A DNA stretch of 64,000 nt from Actinomyces qiguomingii (GTDB lineage: Bacteria; Actinomycetota; Actinomycetes; Actinomycetales; Actinomycetaceae), in contig NZ_CP025228.1 in NCBI RefSeq assembly GCF_004102025.1, positions 434,001 through 498,000 on the forward strand, read 5' to 3'. Shown one piece after another: positions 39,729 through 48,726 of this stretch; the first letter of the stretch is position 1; the number at the start of each line of letters is the position of its first letter. The position numbers and the translations under genes were made by a program. The notes below the pieces were generated by a model. The model did no database searches. It was not told the DNA's origin and saw only the letters and a program-made list of their open reading frames with translations.

Positions 39729-40898
39729 TCAGGTGAGCACATAGGCGCGCAGCCAGCGGCGCAGCGCCGAATAGACCTGCTCGCGCACGGGCGGAGCGGA
39801 CAGGACCACGTCGTGTACGGCGTCGTCGAAACGGGCCACCGTGACCAGCTTGCCCAGGCCGATGGCGCGGCGGGCGGTGGCGTCGGCGTCCACAACCGTG
39901 TCGGTGCTGCGCGAGTCCGCGGTCCAGGTGACGCTCAAATGGCTGCGAGCGGCCCCCAGCGACAAAACCGGGCAGCGCACGTCCAGGCCGGCCGCCACCC
40001 GCGCCTGACCGGCCAGGATAGCCAGCAGCCAGCCGGGGCGAATGGGAGCCGAGGGCACCATCTTCCAGCGGCGGTCCACGTTCCAGCCGGTGACATAGGG
40101 GTCGCCCTCCCAGGCGGGATCGGGCAGGGCACCGTCGCGCTCGGTGTCCCAGCCGTCAACAATGCTGCGCAGGCTCTCGGGCGGGTAGGCGGGCACCGGA
40201 ATCACCATGCGCGGGTCGCGGCGGGCCAGGGTGCGTAGCACCGGCCGCCCCACGAGCCGCACCGGTTCGGCGCCCTGAATCGCCAACCAGGCGGAGTTGA
40301 GCACCAGGGCGGTGACGGCGCCCGGGTGACGGTCCGCCCACAGCGCCGCCACCAGGCCGCCGGTGGAGTGGCCATATAGGACGGTTGGGGTCCGCCACCC
40401 CTCGGCGGCACGAATGGTCGCCAGGGCCAGGCCGATTTCCTCATCGTAGTCGGTCAGCGAGGTGACCCAGCCGGCCATCTGTCCCGCGCGCAGTGACCGT
40501 CCGTAGCGGCGCAGGTCCAGGGCGTAGAAGGCACCGCCCATGCGGGAGATCTCGCGGGCCAGGTCGGTGTGGAAGAAGTAGTCGTTCCACCCGTGCAGGA
40601 ACAGGAAGGCGAAGCGCGGGGTCGTCGGGGTGCCGGGCAGGGCCTGCGGGTCCAGCACCGGCACGTGGTGGACCAAGGTGGCAACGGCGTCGTCGTCTTC
40701 GGCGTCCGGCAGCAGGCGCAGGGTGCGGGCACGGAAACCTGGCCCGAGCACATCCTGCCCCCAGGCGTCGACCGGGGCCACTTCTACGGGGGCGGCGGCC
40801 GGGCTGTTTGCGGGGGCGGCGGCCGGGCTGTCTGCGGGGGCGGCGGCCGGGCTGTTTGCGGGGGCGGCGCCGCTTACGGGATCTGTGGGGACGTTCAC
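39729..40898 (-). CDS. Alpha/beta hydrolase, lysophospholipase/monoglyceride lipase-like
   Basis: A 389-residue serine hydrolase: oxyanion motif FLFLHGWNDY, nucleophile in LYGHSTGG, and a histidine near FDDAVHDVVLS; the acid is probably in the VDADAT region. This fits the Hydrolase_4 (lysophospholipase) group. The N-terminus contains tandem 8-residue repeats AAPANSPA (24 bp each, three copies plus a partial one, at about 40,790-40,870) that look like a flexible linker. The GTG overlaps the metX stop (GTGA), so the two are co-transcribed and coupled. A much longer in-frame extension lies inside metX and is rejected. The substrate is unknown. Confidence 0.85.
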   Translation of the reverse strand: MNVPTDPVSGAAPANSPAAAPADSPAAAPANSPAAAPVEVAPVDAWGQDVLGPGFRARTLRLLPDAEDDDAVATLVHHVPVLDPQALPGTPTTPRFAFLFLHGWNDYFFHTDLAREISRMGGAFYALDLRRYGRSLRAGQMAGWVTSLTDYDEEIGLALATIRAAEGWRTPTVLYGHSTGGLVAALWADRHPGAVTALVLNSAWLAIQGAEPVRLVGRPVLRTLARRDPRMVIPVPAYPPESLRSIVDGWDTERDGALPDPAWEGDPYVTGWNVDRRWKMVPSAPIRPGWLLAILAGQARVAAGLDVRCPVLSLGAARSHLSVTWTADSRSTDTVVDADATARRAIGLGKLVTVARFDDAVHDVVLSAPPVREQVYSALRRWLRAYVLT

Positions 40899-42085
40899 CG
40901 GCTCGGCTCGTCCTCGGTGAGGAAGGTGCGCAGGGCGGCGTCCATCTGCTCGGCCTCGATCAGGAAGCCATCGTGTCCATGCAGTGAACGGATGGTGGTG
41001 CGCCGGGCGGCGGGGATGCCGTCGACCAGCTCCTCGGCCTGCGCGGGCAGGAACAGGCGGTCGGAGTCGACGTCGACCACCAGCGTGCGGGCTGTCACCG
41101 CGCCCAGGGCCGCCCGGATGCCGCCGCGGCCAGCGCCGACGTCGTGAACCATCATGGAGTGGTTGACGATCAGGTAGGTGTTGGCGTCGAAGCGGGCCAG
41201 CAGCTTGCCGGCGTGATGATCCAGGTAGGACTCGATCTGATAGCGGCCGCCGACCGCCGGATCCTCCTGGCCCTGATGGGCACGACCGAAGCGGGTGTCC
41301 AGCTCTTCGGCGGAACGGTAGGTGGTGTGGGCGATGGCGCGGGCCAGGCCGAGCCCACGCACTGGTCCGATGCGGTGGTTGTAGTAGTCGCCGTCGAAAA
41401 AGTACGGGTCGGAGACGATCGCCAGCTCCTGCAGGTGGCACCAGGCGAGTTGGTCGGCGGTGGTGCAGGCGCCGGTGGCCACCAGGGCCAGGTTGCGTAC
41501 ACGCTCGGGGTGCATCACGCCCCACTCCAGAGCGCGGTGTCCGCCCAGGGAGGCACCGATGACCAGGTGGAAGGCGTCAATGCCGAGGGCGTCCGCCAGG
41601 CGCGACTCGGCGCGCACGGCGTCGCGGGTGGTCAACCACGGGAAGCGTGAGCCCCAGGGACGCCCGTCCGGCGCCGTCGACGAGGGGCCGGTGGATCCTT
41701 GGCAGCCGCCTAGAATGTTTGCGGCCACCACGTAGTAGCGGTCAGTGTCGATGGCGCGGCCGGGGCCGACCAGCGTGTCCCACCAGCCGGCGGTCGGGTG
41801 GCCGGGGCCGGCCTCGCCGGTGACGTGGGAGTCGCCGGTCAGGGCGTGCAGCACCAGGACGGCGTTGTCGCGTGCGGGGCTCAGCCGGCCCCAGGTCTCG
41901 AAAGCGAGGTGGGTCTCCGGCAATATCTCGCCGGAATCTAGGGGCAGGTCGCCGATCTCCAGGAAGTGTCGGCGCCCCGGGTCGTCACCTGGCCGCCAGG
42001 CACCCGTAGGGGAGCCCGCCGAGCGGTCGACGAGTTTGAGGGTCGCCGTGCCGACCCCCGGCACCTGTGAAATGGGCGCGGTCAT
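40895..42085 (-). CDS. metX: Homoserine O-acetyltransferase
   Basis: Acetylates homoserine with acetyl-CoA, the first committed step of direct-sulfhydrylation methionine synthesis. The 396-residue alpha/beta-hydrolase-fold protein has NAVLVLHALTGDSHV, the substrate loop GGCQGSTGPSS, the nucleophile in GASLGGHRALEWG, Asp in VVDVDSDRLF and His in SLHGHDGFLIE. The ATG at 42085 lies seven bases after TACCAT, a -10-like hexamer, so the transcript may be leaderless; an ATG nine bases earlier is the alternative. Its usual partner metY is upstream on the same strand, but here 1.27 kb of repeats and an IS remnant separate them, so metX probably has its own promoter. Confidence 0.95.
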   Translation of the reverse strand: MTAPISQVPGVGTATLKLVDRSAGSPTGAWRPGDDPGRRHFLEIGDLPLDSGEILPETHLAFETWGRLSPARDNAVLVLHALTGDSHVTGEAGPGHPTAGWWDTLVGPGRAIDTDRYYVVAANILGGCQGSTGPSSTAPDGRPWGSRFPWLTTRDAVRAESRLADALGIDAFHLVIGASLGGHRALEWGVMHPERVRNLALVATGACTTADQLAWCHLQELAIVSDPYFFDGDYYNHRIGPVRGLGLARAIAHTTYRSAEELDTRFGRAHQGQEDPAVGGRYQIESYLDHHAGKLLARFDANTYLIVNHSMMVHDVGAGRGGIRAALGAVTARTLVVDVDSDRLFLPAQAEELVDGIPAARRTTIRSLHGHDGFLIEAEQMDAALRTFLTEDEPSR

Positions 42086-42657
42086 GGCCGTCATGGTAGC
42101 CGGGGCGGCTGTAAGCGGGCGAGGTCCGGACGTGGGGTCGGTGGTGATGGTGTACCTGCGTGGAGTCGCTGCGGATCGCATTGCCGTCACCTGTTGCCGC
42201 TCTGAATCGGCGCTTCGGCTTGAGGACGTGGTTCGTGTGGGTGTTGCGGGTGGTGGATGTCGTCCCGGCCAGCTGCCGTACCGACCGGCTGCGGGCCCGG
42301 GCGGCTGCCGGCCTCGTACTTGGACCGGGCTACTGCGCTTGGACCGTCTGAGAGTGCGTTTCAGGTGGTCCAACGGCAACGGCAGGTAGGTAGTCCATCC
42401 GCAGCCAGGTGCTCCAACGGCAGCCAGGCGGTCCAGTGGTGGGCGAAGTGGCGTAGTAGGTGCACCCAGGGGTCCGGCACCAACAGGTAGGGCATTATGG
42501 GCCAGCGGCGCCTGTGTGGCCGAGGCCGTGGGGCTGGTGGTGTTGGTGGCCGGGCTCAGGTTGCAGCCATCCCGGGCGGCAGCCGCCTTGAGTGGCGCTC
42601 CAGTCGTCCCGAACACCTGGCCACCTGGCCCAACACTTCACCACTAGCCCAATCCAC
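42086..42657. other. Spacer upstream of metX with a GGTCCA repeat module
   Basis: No gene is supported. The GGTCCA module occupies 42312-42437 (CCTCGTACTTGGACCG, GACCGTCTGAGAGTGCGTTT, then GGTCCA/GTCCA blocks). At 42445-42459 the 15-mer GAAGTGGCGTAGTAG occurs; the identical 15-mer recurs at 52273-52287 before the CRISPR leader. Confidence 0.6.
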
Positions 42658-43249
42658 CAGGGGGTCGGCAAAGTCGGTGTCTGGGTTGGGGGTTGTTAGG
42701 GGTTTTCGGCGTGTTGGTGGGGGTGCGGCGCGACCCGCCGGTGAGGATATGTGGTGCTAAATCAACATCATCACGGAAGGTCGCGCCGCTGTGTCATCAT
42801 CCACCACTCCTGCCTTGTCGCGCCAGCCCCTGACAGGGGTGTTCGCCACTGTCCCGGACCCGCGCCGATCACGCGGGTCCGGGACACCCTTGAACACTCC
42901 GATCAGGGGCTGGCGCGACAAGGGGGCGGTGGGGGATGATGACACAGCGGCGCGACCTTCCAAGACAATGGCTTTTTCGAACACCTCCATCGTCTCCGGA
43001 AGATCGCGCCGCACCCCCACCAACACGCCGAAAACCCCTAACAACCCCCAACCCAGACACCGACTTTGCCGACCCCCTGAGGTCATGGCGATCCTGCGCA
43101 ACCTGGCCATAAGCCTGATCCGCACCACCTACGACGACCCCACCACCACCGGCATCGCCTCAGCCAACCGGGCCATGACACGAAGACCCACCAAAGCCAT
43201 CAAACTCCTAACAACTCCATGACCACCCAACGACTTTGCCGAGCCCCTG
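42658..43249 (+). mobile_element. ISAs1-family element, internally rearranged, with 10-bp target duplication
   Basis: The ends are inverted repeats (CAGGGGGTCGGCAAAGTCGG at the left, CGACTTTGCCGAGCCCCTG at the right). The element is flanked on both sides by CCCAATCCAC (42648-42657 and 43250-43259), a 10-bp target duplication. Inside, 42658-43079 is a 422-bp imperfect palindrome made of two inverted copies of the IS 5' end. Each encodes the ISAs1 transposase start (LSRQPLTGVFATVPDPRRSRG and LSRQPLIGVFKGVPDPRDRRG). The rest (43080-43222) encodes the transposase C-terminus (MAILRNLAISLIRTTYDDP, RPTKAIKLL). The catalytic core is missing, so it cannot transpose itself. Confidence 0.88.
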
Positions 43250-43316
43250 CCCAATCCACGAACCCCTGACCGAAGCACGGCACTAACCGCCCCTCAAACC
43301 GCAAAAGCCACGCAAC

Positions 43317-43399
43317 TTCGACCGATCTCGGTGGTTATTTCGACCGAACTCGGTGGTTATTTCGACCGAACTCGGTGGTTATTTCGACCGATCTCGGTG
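43317..43399 (+). repeat. 22-bp iteron array inside the 3' end of metY
   Basis: A partial unit plus three 22-bp units (43334, 43356, 43378) built on GTTATTTCGACCGAWCTCGG. The array overlaps the metY stop codon, so it encodes the last residues of MetY. The cassette end motif CCCTCAAACCG lies just upstream (43291-43301). Confidence 0.94.
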
Positions 43400-44748
43400 G
43401 TGGCGGCGAGGCCCCGCGCGAGGTCGGCGATGATGTCCTCGACGTGCTCGATGCCGATGCTCAGGCGCACCGTTCCGGCGCTGATGCCGGCGCGGGCGAG
43501 CTCGTCATCGGACAGCTGGGAGTGCGTTGTGGTGGCCGGGTGCACCGCCAGTGAGCGGACGTCGCCGATATTGGCCAGGTTGGAGAATAGTCCGAGGGCG
43601 TCGATGAAGGCCGCTCCCGCCTCACGGCCGCCGGCCAGGTCGAAGGCGAAGACACTGCCGGCGCCCCGCGGGCAGTACTTACGGTGCAGCTGGTAGTAGG
43701 GGCTGGACTCCAGCCCGGAGTAGCGCACCTCGGCCACTTCGGGCTGGCCCTCGAGCCACTTCGCCACGGCGAGTGCGTTATCCACATGCCGCTCCATGCG
43801 CAGCGAGAGTGTCTCGACTCCCTGAGCGATCAGGAAGGACTCAGTCGGGCTGGCGGCGAAGCCGAGGTCGCGTTGGCCGGCGGTGTGGGCCCGCAGGATG
43901 AAGGCCATGTTGCCCAGCGGGCTGTCCACGCCCAGGTCACGCGCATAGACCAGACCGTTATAGGACGGGTCGGGGGTGTTGAAGTCCGGGAAACGTTCGG
44001 GCTGGGAGGCGAAGTCGAAGTTGCCGGAGTCGACGATCACACCCATGACGGTGGAGCCGTGGCCGCCGAGGAACTTGGTGGCGGCGTGCACCACAATGTC
44101 CGCTCCCCACTCGAAGGGGCGGATCAGATAGGGCGAGGCGACGGTGTTGTCCACCACCAGCGGGATGCCCAGCGCATGCGCGGCCTGCGCGATCGCCTCG
44201 ATGTCGAGGATGTCGCCCTTGGGGTTGGGAATGGACTCGCCGAAGAAGCAGATGGTGCGCTCATCGGCCTGCGCCGTCCAGGCGGCCGGATCGGCCGGGT
44301 CGGAGACGAAACGGGTCTCAATCCCCAGTTTGGGCAGGGCGTGCTTGAGCTGGTTGACGGTGCCGCCGTACAGGGAGGGCGAGGCGACGATGTTGCTGCC
44401 CTGCCCACCCAGGGTGGTGAAGGTCAAGGCCTGCGCGGCCATGCCGGAGGAGACCAGGTGGGCGCCGATGCCGCCTTCCAGTGCGGCGATGCGGCGGGCG
44501 ACGATCTGGTTGGTGGGATTGTCCAGCCGCGTGTAGATCGGGCCGAGTGACTTCAGGGCGAAGCGGTCGGCGGCCTCCTGGGCGTCGGGGAAGACGAAGG
44601 ACGTGGACTGGTAGATCGGAATGGCGCGGGCACCGGTGTCGGAGTCGGGGGTGTGGCCGGCCTGCACCTGCATGGTCTCGAAGTGCCAGCCGGTCGGGTC
44701 GGCGGGGGAGGGGATGTGCACCGGGGTGTCGGACGGGGCGTCAGCCAT
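43357..44748 (-). CDS. metY: O-acetylhomoserine sulfhydrylase
   Basis: Makes homocysteine from O-acetylhomoserine and sulfide, a PLP enzyme of the Cys/Met metabolism family. The 463-residue product shows GARAIPIYQSTSFVFPDAQE, the cofactor-phosphate region SSGMAAQALTF, the Asp in PLVVDNTVASPYL and the PLP lysine in HAATKFLGGHGS. C-terminal motifs SLAVHPATTTHSQL and VRLSIGIEHVEDII are normal. The last 12 or so residues (EIGRNNHRVRSK) are encoded by the iteron array and are not expected in the family, so the natural C-terminus was probably extended when the repeat arrived. AAGGAG precedes the ATG. The 287 bases upstream show no riboswitch I can recognise. Confidence 0.95.
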   Translation of the reverse strand: MADAPSDTPVHIPSPADPTGWHFETMQVQAGHTPDSDTGARAIPIYQSTSFVFPDAQEAADRFALKSLGPIYTRLDNPTNQIVARRIAALEGGIGAHLVSSGMAAQALTFTTLGGQGSNIVASPSLYGGTVNQLKHALPKLGIETRFVSDPADPAAWTAQADERTICFFGESIPNPKGDILDIEAIAQAAHALGIPLVVDNTVASPYLIRPFEWGADIVVHAATKFLGGHGSTVMGVIVDSGNFDFASQPERFPDFNTPDPSYNGLVYARDLGVDSPLGNMAFILRAHTAGQRDLGFAASPTESFLIAQGVETLSLRMERHVDNALAVAKWLEGQPEVAEVRYSGLESSPYYQLHRKYCPRGAGSVFAFDLAGGREAGAAFIDALGLFSNLANIGDVRSLAVHPATTTHSQLSDDELARAGISAGTVRLSIGIEHVEDIIADLARGLAATTEIGRNNHRVRSK

Positions 44749-45035
44749 GAGAACTCCTTGGATCGGTGATGGATCTTGAGAGGCAGCCGGGAGGCGATGG
44801 GCCGGTTGGCGCGTGGGTAGAACGCTACCGCAGCATGAGATGTGACAAACAGCACACAGTATGGACGTGTGTCGTAGATCCGCTTGATTCTGGGGTTTGT
44901 GGTACGTGGGCGTGCTCGTGAGACTGTTGTGACTTATGATGTAACTGTTCTTCTTGAGGATATTGGTGGGTAAGGTTCAGGAGATACACGGGTGCGTCGG
45001 TCAAGGAGGCGCGCCGGAACATCTACGGAGAACTT

Positions 45036-46481
45036 GTGAGCACGACCAATCGCATGCGCCAAGCCCGCACCGCCCGGCGCGTCGGCGCCATAGCCGCTGC
45101 ACTCGCTCTTGCGGTCACGCTCTCTCCGGCGGCGGCGTCCGATGAGGTGACTCAGGAAGACATCGACCAGTCCAGGTCCGCCGAGCAGACCACGCAGACC
45201 TCCATCGCCGAACTCGAAGCCGAGTTGGCGCAGCTGAGTGCGAATACCAGTGCCGCCGAACTTGCGGCCGCGGTGGCCAATGAGGACTACCTGACCGCGC
45301 TCGACGAGCTTGACGCCGCCACCACCGATGCGGACAACGCCCAGGAGGCCGCCGACGCGGCCGCCGCGGACACCCGCGAGGCCCGCGCCGATCTGGGCGC
45401 CATCGTCGCTGAGACCTATGAGGAGGGCAGTGGCGGCACCTTGGATGTGCTGGCCCCATACCTGTCCGGCCAGTCCCTCGGTGATGTCACCGATGTGAGT
45501 GTGGCCCTGGAGCGCGCGGGGGAGAACACCGACTCTCAGTTGCAGAACGTCGAGGCCCTCCAGGCGGTTGCCGACACGATGCAGTCCATCGCCGACACCA
45601 AGCTGGAGGACAAGCAGGACGCGGCCGATGACGCCGCCGACGCCAAGGCCGATGCCGAGGCCGCCGCCACGGCCGCGCAGGCGGCGCAGACCTCGGCGCA
45701 GACCGAGCGCGCCAACCTGATCGCTCAGCTGGCCGAGCAGCGCAACACCACCGTCGAATTGGAAACCGCCTACCAGGAGCGGTTGGAGGCGGACCGAAAG
45801 GCGCAGGAGGAGGCCGCCGCCAAGGAGGAGGTCGATCAGGTCGGGGGCGATCCCGCCGAACCGGCCCAGCCGGAGGCGCCCGCCGAGTCCTCCGAGCCCG
45901 ACTCCTCAGAGTCCCCGGCCGAGCCGACCGAGGATCCCTCCGCGTCGGCCCCGAGCCGGTCAGAGCAGTCCGACGACGCCGGCCCCTCCGACGACGCCGA
46001 CTCGGAATCGGGCTCGTCCTCCTCTCAGGACTCCTCATCGGGCTCCTCCGGCGGGAGTTCCTCGGGCGGTTCCTCCCAGCAGCAGACCACGACCGCCCCG
46101 TCAACGTCCACGAGTTCCACTTCCAAGGCACAGGCGGCCATCGCCGGAGCCAAGGCGCAGTTGGGCATCCCCTACGTGTGGGGCGGGGAGTCGGACTCGG
46201 GCGTGGACTGCTCGGGCATGGTCATGCGCGCATACCACAATGCCGGGGTGTACCTGACGCACTCCTCACGCGTGCAGTACGGGCAGGGAGACAAGATCCC
46301 CCTGAGCCAGGCGCAGCCCGGCGACCTGCTGTTCTGGTCCTCCAACGGCACCCAGCCCGGCATCTACCACGTGGCCATGTATCTGGGGGACGGCATGCTG
46401 ATCGACGCCAATGCCGGTCGCGGCGTGACCATCCGCGCCGTCTGGTACTACCAGATCATGCCCTACGCCGTGCGCCCCTGA
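45036..46481 (+). CDS. Secreted NlpC/P60 peptidoglycan endopeptidase with coiled coil
   Basis: A 481-residue cell-wall hydrolase. A signal peptide (basic start, IAAALALAVTLSP, then AAAS cleavage region) is followed by about 230 residues of Ala/Glu/Asp-rich coiled coil, a Ser/Pro/Gly-rich linker (residues about 280-355) and a C-terminal NlpC/P60 domain (about 365-481). The catalytic cysteine is in SGVDCSGMVMRAY, the histidine in IYHVAMYLGDG and the third polar residue near DANAGRG. Family members such as RipA or CwlO cut D-Glu to diamino acid bonds during division or growth. The GTG start has GGAG five bases upstream. A bidirectional hairpin follows the gene. Confidence 0.93.
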   Translation: MSTTNRMRQARTARRVGAIAAALALAVTLSPAAASDEVTQEDIDQSRSAEQTTQTSIAELEAELAQLSANTSAAELAAAVANEDYLTALDELDAATTDADNAQEAADAAAADTREARADLGAIVAETYEEGSGGTLDVLAPYLSGQSLGDVTDVSVALERAGENTDSQLQNVEALQAVADTMQSIADTKLEDKQDAADDAADAKADAEAAATAAQAAQTSAQTERANLIAQLAEQRNTTVELETAYQERLEADRKAQEEAAAKEEVDQVGGDPAEPAQPEAPAESSEPDSSESPAEPTEDPSASAPSRSEQSDDAGPSDDADSESGSSSSQDSSSGSSGGSSSGGSSQQQTTTAPSTSTSSTSKAQAAIAGAKAQLGIPYVWGGESDSGVDCSGMVMRAYHNAGVYLTHSSRVQYGQGDKIPLSQAQPGDLLFWSSNGTQPGIYHVAMYLGDGMLIDANAGRGVTIRAVWYYQIMPYAVRP

Positions 46482-46504
46482 GGGCCGACCGGCCCGGATA
46501 GCTC

Positions 46505-46540
46505 GTGGCCGCAGGTACCCGATGTGGTGCCTGCGGCCAC
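46505..46540. terminator. Bidirectional terminator hairpin between converging genes
   Basis: GTGGCCGCAGGTACC and GGTGCCTGCGGCCAC form a 15-bp stem with one non-Watson-Crick pair and a 6-base loop. It lies 23 bases after the NlpC/P60 stop and 26 bases after the end of ppa on the other strand, so it can serve both. Confidence 0.8.
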
Positions 46541-46566
46541 CGCGCATATGGAGCGGTCCGGTTGGC

Positions 46567-47067
46567 TCAGTGCCCCTCGCGGGCCCTGCGGGCGGCCTCA
46601 CGCTCGTAGGACTGGCGGATCTCCGCCTCAGCCTCCTCACGGCCGACCCAGTGGGCGCCCTCCACGCTCTTGCCCGGCTCGAGGTCCTTGTACACCTCGA
46701 AGAAGTGCTGGATCTCCAGGCGGTGGAACTCCGAGACGTCCTCGATGTCGGTGCGCCAGGAGGCGCGCTGATCACCCGCGGGCACGCACAGGACCTTGTC
46801 GTCTCCGCCCTTCTCATCGCGCATACGGAACATTCCCAGGGCGCGGCAGCGGATCAGGCAGCCGGGGAAGGTGGGTTCCTCCAGCAGGACCAGCGCGTCG
46901 AGCGGGTCCCCGTCCTCGCCCAGGGTGTCGTCGATGAACCCGTAATCGTCCGGGTAGCGGGTAGAGGTGAACAGCATCCGGTCCAGTTTTATGCGCCCGG
47001 TGGTGTGGTCGAGCTCGTACTTGTTGCGGTTCCCCTTGGGGATCTCGATCGTCACATCGAATTCCAC
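46567..47067 (-). CDS. ppa: Inorganic pyrophosphatase
   Basis: Hydrolyses PPi to drive biosynthetic reactions. The 166-residue family I enzyme starts [19 protein letters not shown] and contains the metal-binding signature [10 protein letters not shown], with the surrounding [20 protein letters not shown] and [20 protein letters not shown]. The GTG at 47067 is preceded by GGAGA and matches the family N-terminus; an in-frame extension to 47181 is out of keeping with it. It faces the dacB-hpt operon across a 168-base divergent promoter region, an arrangement common in actinobacteria. Confidence 0.96.
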   Translation of the reverse strand: MEFDVTIEIPKGNRNKYELDHTTGRIKLDRMLFTSTRYPDDYGFIDDTLGEDGDPLDALVLLEEPTFPGCLIRCRALGMFRMRDEKGGDDKVLCVPAGDQRASWRTDIEDVSEFHRLEIQHFFEVYKDLEPGKSVEGAHWVGREEAEAEIRQSYEREAARRAREGH

Positions 47068-47235
47068 GGCTGTCTCCGTTCCTGGCGTTGTCGGCTGTTG
47101 TTGACGCCCCGGGGCCGAGCGGCCGGGCCGACGGCGGGTGTAGCCCGGCCCGCATGCGGGTCGTCGACCGGCCCGTGACACGACGGAGACGACGTCGCGC
47201 CGGGAGGGCCGGTCCCTTTGGCACTAGTGTGGACT

Positions 47236-48723
47236 ATGACGGCGCATCCGGAGGGGAAAGCCGTGCGGCCCGCCGCGGATGCGGCCGCAACTCCCCGGGC
47301 GCCGCAGCATCCGAACCGACCGGGAGGAGCCGTGCATAAGGCCCAGATCGCAGCCCTGACGGCTGCCACGCTCGTCGTCGTCGGCGCCTATTACGGCCTG
47401 GCCGACGCCCTCGATCTGGTGCCCGGCGTGCTGACCGCCTCGCCGGCCGACTACGCCGTCCAGCCCTTCCCGACCGTCTCCGCCGCCGCGAAACAGCCCG
47501 ACGCCGCCCCCGGGTTGGCCGAGGCGCCCGTGCCCGACGCCGCCGAGCTCAACGTCCTGGCGCGCACGCTGGCCGGCGATGAGCGCGTCGGCGAGGCCAC
47601 CACCGGCGTGTCGATTGTGGATGTGGCCAGTGGCCGGGAGCTGGTAGACCATGGCGCCGGCTCCCCCTTGACTCCCGCCTCCTCCAACAAGGTGCCGGTG
47701 GCTTGGGCGGCGCTGTCCCTGATGGGCGCGGACCACAGGTTGCAGACCACCGCCGTCCTGGAGGGCACCACCCTGACCCTGGTGGGTGGCGGAGACGTGT
47801 TGCTGGCCGCCGACGCCGGCGATCCCGATACCACTGTGGGCCGCGCCGGCCTGGGTGATCTGGCCCGTGCCGCCGCCAAGCAGCTTCAGGAGCGCGGCGT
47901 GACCAGCGTGAATGTGGCCCTGGACGACACCCTGTTCACGGGCCCCACCTGGAACGACGCCTGGGTGGAGGGCAACGAGTCCTGGGTCGCCCCAATCCAG
48001 CCGCTGATGGTTGACGTGACCGCCTACGCCTCCGGCGGGTATCCGGCAGACCCCGCCCTGGAGGCCGCCCAGGTATTCGCCGACCGCCTGCGTGAGGCCG
48101 GGATCGAGGTGACCGGCACCGTCACCCGCGCCGCCGCCGGCGGGGGTGCCACGCAGGTCGCCGCCGTCAGCTCGGCCCCGCTGGCCGACATCCTGTCGGT
48201 GTCGCTGAAGGAGTCCGACAACACCATGACGGAGGTTGAGGGACGCCTGGTGGCCCTGGCCGCCGGTGAGGAGGCCGACTTCGCTGGAGCGACCCGGGCG
48301 GTGCTGGGCCGCCTGCGGGACGACGGCTTTGACACCAGCGGCGTCATCATGCGCGACGCCAGCGGGCTGGCGCTGGGCAATAAGGTGCCGGCCGGGCTGC
48401 TAGCCCAGATCATCGCCCGGGCGGCGGGGGACGACGGCGGCACCACCGGCCGCAGCCTCATGACCGCGCTGCCGGTGGGCGGCCTGGATGGCACGCTTGA
48501 TGACCGCTTTGTGGGCGTCTCCGGTGCGGGAACCGTGCGTGCCAAAACCGGTTCGCTGGACACGGTCGCCTCCCTGACCGGCACCGTGGTCACCGCCGAC
48601 GGGCGCCTGCTGGCCTTCAGTGTGATTGTGGACGGCTTTGCCGAGGGCGGACTGTACTCGGCCCGGCTGGCCATAGACGACGACCTGGTCTCCCCGCTGG
48701 CCGACTGCGGCTGCGGGGGCTGA
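47236..48723 (+). CDS. dacB: D-alanyl-D-alanine carboxypeptidase/endopeptidase (PBP4 type)
   Basis: A 495-residue class C penicillin-binding protein that trims or opens peptidoglycan cross-links outside the membrane. A TM signal anchor (IAALTAATLVVVGAYYGLAD) is followed by the catalytic motifs: SxxK in PASSNKVPVAWA, SxN in LKESDNTMTE and KTG in VRAKTGSLDT. Length fits actinobacterial DacB with its extra domain between SxxK and SxN. The ATG at 47236 comes five bases after TAGTGT, a -10-like box, so a leaderless transcript is likely. It opens an operon with the zincin gene three bases downstream and hpt further on. Confidence 0.93.
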   Translation: MTAHPEGKAVRPAADAAATPRAPQHPNRPGGAVHKAQIAALTAATLVVVGAYYGLADALDLVPGVLTASPADYAVQPFPTVSAAAKQPDAAPGLAEAPVPDAAELNVLARTLAGDERVGEATTGVSIVDVASGRELVDHGAGSPLTPASSNKVPVAWAALSLMGADHRLQTTAVLEGTTLTLVGGGDVLLAADAGDPDTTVGRAGLGDLARAAAKQLQERGVTSVNVALDDTLFTGPTWNDAWVEGNESWVAPIQPLMVDVTAYASGGYPADPALEAAQVFADRLREAGIEVTGTVTRAAAGGGATQVAAVSSAPLADILSVSLKESDNTMTEVEGRLVALAAGEEADFAGATRAVLGRLRDDGFDTSGVIMRDASGLALGNKVPAGLLAQIIARAAGDDGGTTGRSLMTALPVGGLDGTLDDRFVGVSGAGTVRAKTGSLDTVASLTGTVVTADGRLLAFSVIVDGFAEGGLYSARLAIDDDLVSPLADCGCGG

Positions 48724-48726
48724 ACG

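Noticed and set aside
41170..41502. Additional gene opposite or within metX
   Set aside because: Out-of-frame shadow with Ser/Pro/Thr-rich translation; metX is intact in its own frame.
44749..45035. SAM riboswitch upstream of metY
   Set aside because: I looked for SAM-I, SAM-II and SAM-IV core patterns on the minus strand and could not find the conserved pairing elements.
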